The position numbers and the translations under genes are program-made. A stretch of DNA of 64,000 nucleotides, taken from JBAXQQ01 sp037131695. GTDB taxonomy: Bacteria > Armatimonadota > Hebobacteria > CAIYQO01. The stretch's first letter is position 1, and each line of letters begins with the position of its first letter. Shown piece by piece: positions 24,124 to 33,936 of this stretch. The notes beneath the pieces are model-generated. The model worked only from the letters and a program-made list of their open reading frames with translations. It did not search any database and was not told the origin of the DNA. Location of the stretch: positions 7,507 to 71,506 of the forward strand of contig CAZWZF010000021.1 in NCBI GenBank assembly GCA_964638715.1. Reading direction: 5' to 3'.

Positions 24124-27100
24124 CTATTTATTTGCCGGTGTTATTTCTGCTTCATCTGGCAATGTAAAACGGGTTAATGGCTGCATGCCTGCTGCTGCCT
24201 CATAGAATGTACCTATTGCTTCATTTATGCCGGCAGCATCGTTGGCTATTAGCGTTACAGATTCCTGGCGCGGACCAATTGCTTCCCGCTGCCAGGCAAT
24301 GAATCCACGATTGCGACCGGGGAAATCACCGGCTTTAGGCACCATAGGCAGGAATTTGGCTCCTTGAATCATTTTGATAATCGCGTTATCTTCCGGAGTA
24401 CCCAATAATATCATTGCTCCTTGTACGGCAAGTCCAGCCTGTAACGGTGAATTGGCATCGCCTGCTTTGATGGAACCACGCGGAGTGTAATCTATACCAA
24501 CCCAGGTGACAGCTTCTTCATCAGTTATAGTTCTCGCCTTGTATGCCTGTGCGACATCCATAATGGTAGCTTTTACTCCCCATGGTACCAGCATTTTTTG
24601 CACTCTTTCCGCAGCGGTTTTATAATCACCGGTACCTGGAACAATAGTAACTGTCTGATTTTCACGAACAAATCGGTACAAATTAGCTTCCTCGCCATCT
24701 AACATAATCGCGCGGGATACACCGCCAACGATATTCGCATTACGAGAAGATGGTTTGTAAATAAAGCTTGATGTTGCTGATTTATTAGATAATAATTCGG
24801 TAACTATTACTGTCCATTTCCCTGCGGCATCATTAGCGGCTAACGGCAAAGAAATCTGTAATGTGCCATCAGTTGTCGCCCGATACAGGTCATAACGATT
24901 TACTAAAACCGGGTTAGCATCAATAGACTTATTTTTCGGAGTGTCTAAACGAGCTTGCAAAATCGGGTCGATAACCTGTACGCGCATCGGCACTGAACCA
25001 GATAAAAGTTGACCTTTAGTATCAACAAGACTGGCACTGAACGAGAATTGTATTGGATTTGCTTCACGGGTAAAGTCGCTGCTTATAACCGGGGTACCAA
25101 CAGTAACACCACCGATAGGACGTGCAGTGCGGGCAAATACTCGCATCTGACCGGGACCGAAATTAAAGCTGCCTGATAACTCTTTCTTGGTGGCTTTCAA
25201 TTCTTTAATATTCTCTCCAGTCATCGCATCATATACCGGACGACCATCATTCGTTAAAGTAATTTTAGCTGTAACCGGCAATATTATCTGGGTAGTTCCC
25301 TTTGCTCTATCATTTGTTGTATTAATTGCAAAGATATATTCTACATCACCAGCTGCATGTCGTTGAGCAATAACTTCCGGTTGATCGGTTTCAAATATCG
25401 GTTTGATGCCAGCCTTAATTAACTGAGCAGACATTGCTTTTGACAGCGGTGTTGAACCTTCCAGATATTTTCCAACGGTCTGGTAAGGTGATAATTTGCT
25501 CCAATCACGTTTCGGCGCAGCCATAATTTCTTTTACCAGCGCATCAACAGTCGCCTGATCCGGCAACCCTGGTGTCACACCTAAATCAAAAGCGCCTTTC
25601 ACCTGTACAGCACTATCAGCAGTTTTTAATACTAAACCACCATTGGCAGCAAACTGTTCAAGTCCGCGAATTACTCTCGGTTCAAGATAATCTATACTGG
25701 TCAGCAATACAGCCTTATGGTTAGCCTGCAATGAGCCATCAATAACATCTTCATCAACAATAGCATCAACCGGTTGCTGGCTTATCAAGCCTGCTATATA
25801 TCCAAAAACCAGATTTCTACCATGTTTATAACCGTGGGCATAGTTCATCGAACGGTCTTTTGATTGCGCGTCAAGGTTATTTGACATTGAATAAAGCATC
25901 GCCACCTGTTTTGGGGTGTTTGGCATGGTGTTGAAAATAGTTCCCAAACGTCCCATAGCGCGGTTTGTTTCAATGATAGCCTGTTTTCCTGATGGAGTTT
26001 TGCCGGTCGGCTCAATCCATGGAGGGGTCATTACACCCTGAATGCCAACTGAAAATGAAAGATAATTTTCCACCCGCATGGTGTCATCAGTTATATTGCG
26101 ATACCAAGTAGGCAAATACCAGTTGGGACGTGCGCGGTCTCTGGCACGTGCCATTTCCAGAAAATAAGAAGGACAATAATAGCCGCCGCTCAAATCATCA
26201 TATCCGCCGTGACCACTGGCAACATTCAGGCTGCGGGTCACGTTAAAATAATAACCATCAGTGAATGCAGTCCATCCATATTGGCTTTGGGTGTTATTTA
26301 TCAAGCCGGGTTTTGCCTGATTTGCACCGTAGGCCGATTCGCGCCATGCTGCATCCATAAATCCTAATTTCCAGCTTCCCCATTCTTTCCATGCTGATAC
26401 ATCTTCCGGTTTAGTCGGGTCAACAGTATTATATTGGGGAGCTTTTTTGTCAAATGCGCTTTCAAAAGAACGAACCTGTGCCGGGATACCATGTGGAGAC
26501 CACTCGCCAGTAACAGCATTTTTACCCCAGGTCAACCCTGGCTCATCATAAAAATTCAAACCAATGAAATTGGGAAACATTCTGTATTGAAAAACCGCGC
26601 GGGTAGCTCTGCGAGTTCCGCCAAGCAAAACATACGGGTCGCTCCAGTCACATTCTGATCGCAATTCCATCTGGTGGCCGCCACCCATGATATTAACCGG
26701 CATTACATCAACACCGGCGCGAATATAATCTGTTAAATCAGCAGGATGGTCATACATTAAATTGTAACCCAATCCCCCATCTGCATCTCCCTGGATTTTC
26801 TGGTTAGCTGCCCCTGCCGGTGATCCCCAATTTATTAATTTAAAGGTAGAACGGCGTAAATATGAATATACTTCAAATGGTGTAGTTGCGGTGGCTCCAT
26901 TAACATCAACCTGCAAGGTATAATTTCCTGGTTTCAACAATCGGGCATCAATATTAAAATATTGGGTGTTGCGAACGGAATTATTCACCACATCAACAGC
27001 AGGAACAGCGAAGGTAAACCGCAGTTTGCTGCCATTATCGCTGGTAATTGTCGAAACCAGCGTATCTGCCGGTAATGCTGTCGCGTTTGAACGTATAACC

Positions 27101-27228
27101 GCTACCGGTACAGATTCGTTAGTCTGCAATGCTATCCGGTTAAGTGGAAATTTGATTGCCAATTCCACTGCACCTGCAAATAAACAGGCAATCGTTACCA
27201 CTACGGTCATGATTAATTTTCTAATCAT
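24124..27228 (-). CDS. Secreted GH42-like multidomain protein
   Basis: 1034 residues. Signal peptide about 1-20 (LIMTVVVTIACLFAGA). An Ig-like N-terminal domain (about 25-120) is followed by a barrel (about 125-430) with TFKLINWGSP, CDWSDPYVLLGG and NFIGLNFYDEPGLTWG, whose Glu is the likely acid/base. Next comes a Rossmann-like trimerisation-type domain (VDAIVDEDVIDGS ... NHKAVLLTSIDYL, about 470-540), then beta domains and a C-terminal alpha/beta part (MILLGTPEDNAIIKMIQG). This order is that of GH42-like beta-galactosidases, although the second catalytic Glu is not obvious. GGGAG precedes the ATG. A longer paralogue lies at 49782-53225. Probably periplasmic or exported. Confidence 0.7.
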   Translation of the reverse strand: MIRKLIMTVVVTIACLFAGAVELAIKFPLNRIALQTNESVPVAVIRSNATALPADTLVSTITSDNGSKLRFTFAVPAVDVVNNSVRNTQYFNIDARLLKPGNYTLQVDVNGATATTPFEVYSYLRRSTFKLINWGSPAGAANQKIQGDADGGLGYNLMYDHPADLTDYIRAGVDVMPVNIMGGGHQMELRSECDWSDPYVLLGGTRRATRAVFQYRMFPNFIGLNFYDEPGLTWGKNAVTGEWSPHGIPAQVRSFESAFDKKAPQYNTVDPTKPEDVSAWKEWGSWKLGFMDAAWRESAYGANQAKPGLINNTQSQYGWTAFTDGYYFNVTRSLNVASGHGGYDDLSGGYYCPSYFLEMARARDRARPNWYLPTWYRNITDDTMRVENYLSFSVGIQGVMTPPWIEPTGKTPSGKQAIIETNRAMGRLGTIFNTMPNTPKQVAMLYSMSNNLDAQSKDRSMNYAHGYKHGRNLVFGYIAGLISQQPVDAIVDEDVIDGSLQANHKAVLLTSIDYLEPRVIRGLEQFAANGGLVLKTADSAVQVKGAFDLGVTPGLPDQATVDALVKEIMAAPKRDWSKLSPYQTVGKYLEGSTPLSKAMSAQLIKAGIKPIFETDQPEVIAQRHAAGDVEYIFAINTTNDRAKGTTQIILPVTAKITLTNDGRPVYDAMTGENIKELKATKKELSGSFNFGPGQMRVFARTARPIGGVTVGTPVISSDFTREANPIQFSFSASLVDTKGQLLSGSVPMRVQVIDPILQARLDTPKNKSIDANPVLVNRYDLYRATTDGTLQISLPLAANDAAGKWTVIVTELLSNKSATSSFIYKPSSRNANIVGGVSRAIMLDGEEANLYRFVRENQTVTIVPGTGDYKTAAERVQKMLVPWGVKATIMDVAQAYKARTITDEEAVTWVGIDYTPRGSIKAGDANSPLQAGLAVQGAMILLGTPEDNAIIKMIQGAKFLPMVPKAGDFPGRNRGFIAWQREAIGPRQESVTLIANDAAGINEAIGTFYEAAAGMQPLTRFTLPDEAEITPANK

Positions 27229-27377
27229 TGATGCTCTCCCTCTTTCAAAACTTTTACATTTATTAATAAATGTAATTTATAATGCTATGGTTTGACAATA
27301 TGAATATGGATAAGTTGTTGAATTAATTACAGTTGTCAATCTATTTTTCACATACACCGAAAACTGAACACTAAAAA

Positions 27378-27935
27378 CTACTTACCGACTTGATACCTTT
27401 CTGTATAAACAGCCATCCAATCCAGAGGTTTACCAAGTGCAGTACGCAGACGGTGAAGAGTGACAAGGTGATAATCGCAGTGAATCACCACACCCCAGTT
27501 AATGCTTTCGTTTATTTGGAATGGTTCAGTGAGCCATGATACGGGTTTAAACTTGCGGGTAAAATCTTCTGCCGGCAGTGTGGCAAGCAAATCAGCAAGG
27601 TTATTGCAATGATGACGATATACCGAAACAGCAGAGTCAATGCTTTCTTTAAGTTCAATTTCCTGTGGAACCCGCCACTTTACATCATTCGTTCGGGGAG
27701 TTGTGTAAAAATCCTCAATTGCCTCAAAAAACATATCGGACCAGCCAATACTGACACCAGCGATGTGTTCGGCACATTCGCGGATTGACCATTTGCCGGG
27801 AATGGGATGGGCCTCAACATCATCAGCAGTCAAACCTTCCAATGCGGCAGCCAAACGGTCGGGGGCAAGACGAATTCTATCAATGAGATCAGCCATTGAA
27901 GCGGCTTTTTCAGGGTAATTAGTATCAGGAATCAT
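27378..27935 (-). CDS. DinB-like four-helix-bundle protein
   Basis: 185 residues. It has the DinB/YfiT-superfamily pattern of three histidine sites for a metal: GKWSIRECAEHIAG (about residues 50-63) and VVIHCDYHLVTLHRL (about 153-167), where the paired histidines of H-x-x-x-H lie. Members are metal-dependent enzymes or thiol-linked detoxification proteins; many act on bacillithiol- or mycothiol-type conjugates, and most are uncharacterised. GAGGTAG precedes the ATG by seven bases. It stands alone between the GH42-like gene and the long inverted repeat at 28044-28168. Confidence 0.82.
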   Translation of the reverse strand: MIPDTNYPEKAASMADLIDRIRLAPDRLAAALEGLTADDVEAHPIPGKWSIRECAEHIAGVSIGWSDMFFEAIEDFYTTPRTNDVKWRVPQEIELKESIDSAVSVYRHHCNNLADLLATLPAEDFTRKFKPVSWLTEPFQINESINWGVVIHCDYHLVTLHRLRTALGKPLDWMAVYTERYQVGK

Positions 27936-28043
27936 TCTTTTCTACCTCACTAATTATTTACGCCAGTAAAATAATGTTACCTGCAAATTTAAGGTTATTT
28001 ATTTCATAAATAACTGCTATGAAGAAGATATCTAATAATTATA

Positions 28044-28168
28044 GTCACCGTTTGGAACAGGGTCGCAGCCCGGCTCTCCCCGGGAATGCCAATCTCCTGA
28101 TTGGCAAGTGGTAAAAATGATAGATTCAAAGAAATCAGCCGGGCTGCGACCCTGTTCCAAACGGTGAC
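28044..28168. repeat. Inverted repeat with perfect 32-bp G+C-rich arms
   Basis: 28044-28075 (gtcaccgtttggaacagggt ... ) is exactly complementary to 28137-28168. The 61-base loop has its own hairpin gccaatc-tcct-gattggc (28088-28105). It is the longest perfect palindrome in the window and more G+C-rich than the flanks. It lies 44 bases downstream of glycyl radical enzyme 1 and upstream of the DinB-like gene. Confidence 0.95.
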
Positions 28169-28212
28169 TGTTATCTTTTACTATGCAAATAAATAAAAAG
28201 ATAAACCGGATG

Positions 28213-30498
28213 TTATACGCTCATCAACGCCCGGCTTATTATCTCATCCTGCACATATTTTTGCAGGCATACAAAATGTGCAGATAATCCACTGATGCGA
28301 ACTACCAGGTCGCGGTGTTCATCCGGGTGCAGTTGGGCATCTTTCAGTTCATCTACCGAGGTGTAATTTAATTGCAGCGTCGGACCGCCTAATGCCGCAA
28401 AAGTGCGGATAACTGCTGACAGGGTGTTCACCGGTAACTCACTGCCGGTTGGCAATTGCACATCAAGCACGCAGTTGCCGGAATAATCTCGAAAATCAAT
28501 GTGTGACAATGAATGAAAAACATCTGTCAAGCTGTCCGGCGCGGTGGCACGATGCGGGGTAACGCCTTGCGATAAAAGATCACCCGCCTGACGGCCATCC
28601 GGCAATGCACGGACGAAAGGAGCGAACCATTCAAACGCGTAATAAACGAAGAACCCCGGCTGGAATTTCCCACCTCGTTCTGAGGGAATAGTTCGTACGA
28701 ATTCTGCTATCTCTTTGGCAAAATCAGCGGCAAAATTATCAATTCCTTCATCACCATGTCCAAATTTCGGCAACTCTTTCAAATATCTTCGCATATCTTC
28801 ATGCCCAACCCAATTATCCGTCAGGCATTGCCGCAATTCATCCAGCGTCAGTTTTTTATCTTCATAAACGGCTTTTTTAATGGCAAACAGTGAATCAACT
28901 AATGTACCAAGTCCCACCAGCGATATGCCACTCGGATTATATTTCGCGCCACCCTGGGTATAATCCATACCATTATCAATACATCCTGACAAGGTAGTCG
29001 AAAAAAACGGGCACGGGTGAAGTTTCCACTGTTCTTTGCCAATTTCCGCCATCCAACCGGCACCGGTTGCTACCAATTGCTTGAATATTCGTATAAAATC
29101 CCCATAAAATTCTTCAAAGTTATCAGCGGTAATTGGTTTTGGCAATAATGCTGATGATTCTGCCGACATCTTTGCGGGCAAATGGTCCAGCGGTCGCAGG
29201 CAGATATCAAGCACCCGCGACATGTTGAAATAATAATAGGCTCCCGCGCTGTGTTCTACACCTTCGACTATCGTTTCCTGGCAGCCGCCGTTGACATACA
29301 GACGCGCTTCACCAATAGTTTTCCCTGCGCGCACGCACGCGGGAATAAGAATGTCATCATTCAATAATGCAAAATGATTATGGCCATCAAGAATAGTTTC
29401 GCTGATCAAATCGAGATATTCCTGCGGCGAGTTAGCGCTGTAGCGGCAGTTCAGTTTGGGATTGAAAAACTTATGGGCATGGTGGGTTTCAATTATCAGC
29501 CTGGTAAGATCATTCCATACAACATCACCGTTTTCATCACATCCGCCAAGTTCCATACAGGTGCTGGTTTCCGGCCATGAACTATCATCGACATGAAACT
29601 TTATATCATTTGGCATCATCCAACGCGCCAACAAATCTCGTGCTTCATCCTCGGTCAGCCGTCCGGCGTCGATATCCGCGCGATATAGCGGATACAACAG
29701 GCGGTCGATATGGCCAACAACAGATATCCCGATAGCTTCCATTGATGCCGTCACCTCGCGCAGGAACCACATCATCGCCAATCCTTCATGAAATGTCCGC
29801 GGCGGCAATGCGGGAACGCGTTCTGTCGCATCAATAATCATGTTGAGGAACTTGCAAACCTGCGGGTCAGTTGCCAGCAGCAATTGCACCCGTGCAGTCT
29901 CGTTAAAACGTTCCGCTACTCGCAATACCGCCCGGCAACTCATCTCCATTGCCTGAAGATTTGCCAACTGGTGAGGGGTGACTGGATTAGCCATACGCTC
30001 TACAATTTCCTGCAAAATGCCATTTATCCCCACACGAAGAAGTTTGGTATATCCAATACTGTGATGGTCGGAATCAAACCCGGACGCGCCATAAACATTC
30101 CACAAGCCGATTCTATTTTCTTCGCCATGTAGATTAAATGGCTGGAGGAATTCTCTTTCCGGCTTTTCATCAATTAATGGAAGGTTGCGGTTAAACAGCC
30201 AGGCGGCAGGCATTCGGTCAGTTGGGTATGGGCATCCCCAATTCTCGGAAAAACGCATTCCCATTTCAAAGAAAAATGGACTGTGAGGAAAAATAACCGG
30301 TTGAAAACGTTCAGCAATTTCATGGTGAAGTTGCGCTTTCATCAGCGAAGGATGGCAATCCGGGTTACTGGCAGCAAAATCATTCATCGCGACAACGATA
30401 CCCGCCCAAATCTGCCGTACCGGCGCAGGCACACCAGCGACTTTATCGCTCCGAAATTCAGCGTAATATTCCCGCAACTCGTCCCGCAATAACTGCAT
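28213..30498 (-). CDS. Glycyl radical enzyme 1 (pyruvate formate-lyase family, dehydratase-like)
   Basis: 761 residues. The active-site Cys is in YVNGGCQETIV (Cys406), followed two residues later by Glu408, as in the C-x-E site of glycerol/propanediol dehydratase, choline lyase and similar enzymes rather than the C-C of pyruvate formate-lyase. The radical Gly is in VVRISGLSAHF (Gly737), 24 residues from the end. The ATG at 30498 is chosen because GGGGG lies six bases before it. The position after the Gly is Leu, where the classical signature has an aromatic residue. These enzymes need a radical-SAM activase; none is in the window. Oxygen-sensitive, cytoplasmic. Substrate not assignable. It is flanked by two long inverted repeats, so it is probably transcribed alone. 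Confidence 0.9.
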   Translation of the reverse strand: MQLLRDELREYYAEFRSDKVAGVPAPVRQIWAGIVVAMNDFAASNPDCHPSLMKAQLHHEIAERFQPVIFPHSPFFFEMGMRFSENWGCPYPTDRMPAAWLFNRNLPLIDEKPEREFLQPFNLHGEENRIGLWNVYGASGFDSDHHSIGYTKLLRVGINGILQEIVERMANPVTPHQLANLQAMEMSCRAVLRVAERFNETARVQLLLATDPQVCKFLNMIIDATERVPALPPRTFHEGLAMMWFLREVTASMEAIGISVVGHIDRLLYPLYRADIDAGRLTEDEARDLLARWMMPNDIKFHVDDSSWPETSTCMELGGCDENGDVVWNDLTRLIIETHHAHKFFNPKLNCRYSANSPQEYLDLISETILDGHNHFALLNDDILIPACVRAGKTIGEARLYVNGGCQETIVEGVEHSAGAYYYFNMSRVLDICLRPLDHLPAKMSAESSALLPKPITADNFEEFYGDFIRIFKQLVATGAGWMAEIGKEQWKLHPCPFFSTTLSGCIDNGMDYTQGGAKYNPSGISLVGLGTLVDSLFAIKKAVYEDKKLTLDELRQCLTDNWVGHEDMRRYLKELPKFGHGDEGIDNFAADFAKEIAEFVRTIPSERGGKFQPGFFVYYAFEWFAPFVRALPDGRQAGDLLSQGVTPHRATAPDSLTDVFHSLSHIDFRDYSGNCVLDVQLPTGSELPVNTLSAVIRTFAALGGPTLQLNYTSVDELKDAQLHPDEHRDLVVRISGLSAHFVCLQKYVQDEIISRALMSV

Positions 30499-30580
30499 AA
30501 ATGCCCCCAAGAAATAAACCGGGTTTCTGTGCAAAGTTTATTCCTGAAGATGTATTAAAGTCAATAGGAAATTGATTGTA

Positions 30581-30689
30581 TTTTTACATCGATTAACAGG
30601 ATTAAAAGGATAAGATAAGTATTTTTAAAATAATTTTCGCAGTATCTGTGATATCAATATCTTTTTAATCCTGTTAATCGATGTAAAAA
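30581..30689. repeat. Inverted repeat with perfect 27-bp arms
   Basis: 30581-30607 (tttttacatcgattaacagg-attaaaa) is exactly complementary to 30663-30689, with further wobble pairing inward. The loop is 55 bases. It fills the gap between the sulfatase-fold gene end and glycyl radical enzyme 1. A half copy (ttttaatcgatgtaaaaa) is found near 53403-53420, just downstream of glycyl radical enzyme 2. Confidence 0.93.
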
Positions 30690-30705
30690 AAACATAACCG
30701 AATTA

Positions 30706-32289
30706 TCACTTGATTATTTTCTTCTCATCCACAACCGTCTGGTAATCATTAAAGTTGTATGGTTCATCCCAGGTGGAGAAATAGCTGTGATGTGGGAGCA
30801 TGGGTAAATTAACGTCAAACAGCGAGTTGAATATCAACCGGTATTCATTAACTGGCTGCAGGTCGTCAGGTACAACAATGTTGTATTCCTTGGGTGCGCG
30901 GATCGCCACCATGTTGCGCAGTCTTTCCTGAATGGCGGATTTATCGGGGTTTATCCAATCCATGTGAGAACCGGGACCGTGGTCGGACTGAATTATAATT
31001 ATTGTCGGACGGGTAGAGCGTGCCAGGATTGATTTCACCATTGCTTCTACTTTGCGATTTATAAATATTACCTGCTCTTTATAATATGCCAGGTATTCTT
31101 CATACGAACCACCGACTTTTTGAAAATCTTTTCCATCTTCAATTGCAAATTCGCGGTCCGGGTTGCGTGGTGAACCGTCCTGATAAAATACAAAAGGCGG
31201 ATGCGGAGAAAGAATATGGGCATAAACATAAATCGGCGCTTTGAACTTGGTGGTGTGAGACAAATAATCCAGAGTATACAAAATAGTGTGGCGGTGTTGT
31301 TTGTATGATGTTATTACAGATTTATTCTTTTCAGATATACCCGCAGAAATCGGAGTTGACTGCAGCAGTTTTGTTTCAAAGTTATTTATTTTATCGTCTT
31401 TTTCGGCAATGTAATAATCAGCATTTTTAATTCCCAGCCAATCATACGCGGATTTGAATGTTATGGTGGTGTAGCCATGATTTTTCAGGGTAGCAAAAAC
31501 GCGGTTATAATCAATCAGTTCTTTCAAAGGCAGCCTGTCCGCTGATTTTGGCGGAATCTTTGTCGGTACCATATCCTGCAGGTAATCATAGTTAAGCATT
31601 GAAGACATCACCAGCAAAGTTTGGCAATAATTTGTGGAGCTATTTGTTGCAAGTTGAAAGTCATTAACGTGGAGAAAATTAGTAAAATCGGCGTTGTCGT
31701 ATTTATAAACATCATTCAATATATCGTTACGGCCATAGGCATCCAGAATGATGTGATAAATATTCGGCAGCACCTTTACTCTTACTTTTGCGTTTAATTC
31801 CGGGCCTTCCGCCTGTACCACTGCCGGTTTTGACACTCTGCCATAAGTTACTTTCAAAGTCATCAGCGTTGGCGGGATAATCAGTGCAATACCGAATATC
31901 CAGGCGAAGTTTACCATGACATCTAACTTTTTCGCCGTGCGCAATAACGGAATCACCGGAATTAATAAAATTATCACCCAGAATGTCAGCGGTATAATCG
32001 GATTATACTCTATAATCTGTTTTGCTATATAAACCGTTCGCAGCCAGCCAATGACATGTTGATAGGAGAAAAACCAAAGGAAGAACAATGAGGTAATGAT
32101 CGATACTTTATCAGCACGGCGGATAACCAGATATAGTAAGCCCCACAGTATAATTACAGCACCGATACTTATCACCAGCGACCGAATTATTTCTTCGCTG
32201 GTTACCTCAATTATATTGCCGGCGTAAAGTGCAATCACTGGGAAAATTGCGAATATCAGCGGAAATAATAGCCGTAATACCCGCTTCAT
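30706..32289 (-). CDS. Membrane-bound sulfatase-fold (alkaline phosphatase superfamily) protein
   Basis: 527 residues. Four to five membrane segments in the first 155 residues (FPLIFAIFPVIALYAG; LVISIGAVIILWGLLYLVI; IIPLTFWVIILLIPVIPLL; FAWIFGIALIIPPTLM) are followed by a large periplasmic domain. NIYHIILDAYGRNDIL carries the first metal Asp, NYCQTLLVMSSMLNYD is the nucleophile region, and IIIIQSDHGPGSHMD is the second metal site (D-H). This layout is that of lipoteichoic-acid synthase, phosphoethanolamine transferase and similar proteins that modify surface polymers. It overlaps the upstream methyltransferase by four bases (ATGA), so both probably serve surface-glycan or lipid modification. 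Confidence 0.8.
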   Translation of the reverse strand: MKRVLRLLFPLIFAIFPVIALYAGNIIEVTSEEIIRSLVISIGAVIILWGLLYLVIRRADKVSIITSLFFLWFFSYQHVIGWLRTVYIAKQIIEYNPIIPLTFWVIILLIPVIPLLRTAKKLDVMVNFAWIFGIALIIPPTLMTLKVTYGRVSKPAVVQAEGPELNAKVRVKVLPNIYHIILDAYGRNDILNDVYKYDNADFTNFLHVNDFQLATNSSTNYCQTLLVMSSMLNYDYLQDMVPTKIPPKSADRLPLKELIDYNRVFATLKNHGYTTITFKSAYDWLGIKNADYYIAEKDDKINNFETKLLQSTPISAGISEKNKSVITSYKQHRHTILYTLDYLSHTTKFKAPIYVYAHILSPHPPFVFYQDGSPRNPDREFAIEDGKDFQKVGGSYEEYLAYYKEQVIFINRKVEAMVKSILARSTRPTIIIIQSDHGPGSHMDWINPDKSAIQERLRNMVAIRAPKEYNIVVPDDLQPVNEYRLIFNSLFDVNLPMLPHHSYFSTWDEPYNFNDYQTVVDEKKIIK

Positions 32290-33671
32290 TTATCATCTCG
32301 TTTACAAAGCAAATACAGCGTCCGGCATGAATCGGTAATATCTTCGCGGTGAACCATGTAGAAATATTCACCAAAAGCTCTTTCAAATTCTTCGCGGGTG
32401 TAGTTAACAAATATATCTTCGCGCGCCGCCAGCATTCGCTTAATCTGTGAATCTTCTTTCGGGACAAACTCGATTATCAGCCATTTTCCGCATTGAGAAA
32501 AGAAATCGGCAATCATTCCCAGCGGCAGGTTATTTGCAATTGCCAGGTGGTGGATAATAGCAAGTGCCAATACGCAATCCGCCGGGCCGCGCTGTATCAT
32601 AGATGCGCGTTCATTGTGATGCCAGCCCAGAGCGGGACTGGGATTCGACAAATCCATCACCAGCGGTAATATATTCCGGTTTTCCTTAGACGCGAAGTCG
32701 CGATACATAAACTCAACGGCGGCAACGTCAAAATCAAAAGCTGTTACCTGCGCGCCTATGCCTTCGCCAATTTCGCTGTATCTGCCGGTATTCGCCCCCA
32801 GGTCCCACACGGTATGCGGGGCCGCCTCGCGCATGTAAGCCAACACCAGTGCGGCCTTGTGAGCAGACGATGAATCGGTGTAATTAGTATTGTCGTAATA
32901 GTCGGACCAGGTGGTTTTTGGCGGTTCCCAGGTGAGTTTATTTACTGTTGACAATAGCGAATCCAGCGTCGCCATTAAGCCAAATTTGGATACTTTTACC
33001 TCGCCGGCGCGGCTATTGGCAGCTTCCGCGTCGCCGCCCATTGCCCGCGCCATGCCAAATAAATGCAGCAGCAGTCCCATATTAAACCGACTCGAACCCG
33101 GCAGCATTTTTGCCGCCATATCTACCGGCACACCGTCAATAAAACAACGCAGCAGCGATGACAACCGCGCGTCAGTCTTTGCCATTAATGCCAGTGGAGC
33201 AAGAAAATGGCGGACAAATTGACCATAAGCTATCCAGGGTTTGCCTTCGTTATATTTCTCGAATGACAAGGTGTCGATAAATATCGGCTGACTGCCGATG
33301 AATTGGATATTGTATGCAGAAGCGTCTTTCAACGACATTCCCCGCGCCATAGCCGCAATCTGCAATTTCAATGTCAAAATAGCCGCCTGTTTCAACTGGC
33401 TGAATGACCATTCATAGGGGTATGAAATGAAGGGTATTTTCTCGGGCATGATTATTTTGTAATACTCGCCAACCCCGGTTACCCCTACTGCTTCCTCATG
33501 CTCAACCAGCACCTTGCTGTCAATTAACTCCGCATATAAACCTGACGAAATCAGCAAGTCATAATCTTCCTGTGCCGAAAAGTTAACCTGACGGAATATT
33601 TGACCATTTATGGAAAATATATGCCCGTCCGGGTCGCGAAAAGATGCCGTGTTTTGCTGCATGTCATTCAT
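32286..33671 (-). CDS. Class I SAM-dependent methyltransferase, NoeA-like
   Basis: 461 residues. The Rossmann motif I is VWDLGANTGRYSEIGEGIG (about residue 295), followed by VTAFDFDVAAVEFMYRDF and a catalytic-region motif CVLALAIIHHLAIANNLP. The N-terminal 250 residues (YPYEWSFSQLKQAAILTLKL; DASAYNIQFIGSQPIFIDTL) are typical of nodulation-protein NoeA-related methyltransferases, thought to modify surface saccharides. AGGAAA precedes the ATG. It begins next to the stop of the 72-residue membrane protein and overlaps the sulfatase-fold gene by four bases. Confidence 0.85.
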   Translation of the reverse strand: MNDMQQNTASFRDPDGHIFSINGQIFRQVNFSAQEDYDLLISSGLYAELIDSKVLVEHEEAVGVTGVGEYYKIIMPEKIPFISYPYEWSFSQLKQAAILTLKLQIAAMARGMSLKDASAYNIQFIGSQPIFIDTLSFEKYNEGKPWIAYGQFVRHFLAPLALMAKTDARLSSLLRCFIDGVPVDMAAKMLPGSSRFNMGLLLHLFGMARAMGGDAEAANSRAGEVKVSKFGLMATLDSLLSTVNKLTWEPPKTTWSDYYDNTNYTDSSSAHKAALVLAYMREAAPHTVWDLGANTGRYSEIGEGIGAQVTAFDFDVAAVEFMYRDFASKENRNILPLVMDLSNPSPALGWHHNERASMIQRGPADCVLALAIIHHLAIANNLPLGMIADFFSQCGKWLIIEFVPKEDSQIKRMLAAREDIFVNYTREEFERAFGEYFYMVHREDITDSCRTLYLLCKRDDK

Positions 33672-33673
33672 TG

Positions 33674-33892
33674 CTATTTCCTGCCAGACATTCGTTTAAA
33701 AAATTCCAATATCTTTTGCCAGTATACCTTTATCGCATAACCTACCGCGCATATTGACGCTGCCACTACTGAAAATAGATACATCACCGAATTGCCATCA
33801 ATATATGCATTAGCAGCCCGCTGAATCATAAAAAATGCGCATATCGACAATATTAAAACAGATATAGCTAATGATAAAATTTTCTTTTTCAC
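33674..33892 (-). CDS. Small two-helix membrane protein
   Basis: 72 residues. Starts at GTG with GGAGG five bases upstream. Two hydrophobic segments (about 6-22 and 38-56: LSLAISVLILSICAFFM and VMYLFSVVAASICAVGYAI) and a basic tail (KRMSGRK). No family recognised. It is the first gene of a tight three-gene unit with the methyltransferase and the sulfatase-fold protein and may be their membrane partner. Confidence 0.65.
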   Translation of the reverse strand: MKKKILSLAISVLILSICAFFMIQRAANAYIDGNSVMYLFSVVAASICAVGYAIKVYWQKILEFFKRMSGRK

Positions 33893-33936
33893 ATAAACCT
33901 CCAGGCAGCTTTGCCTATATAATTATACCAGATATC

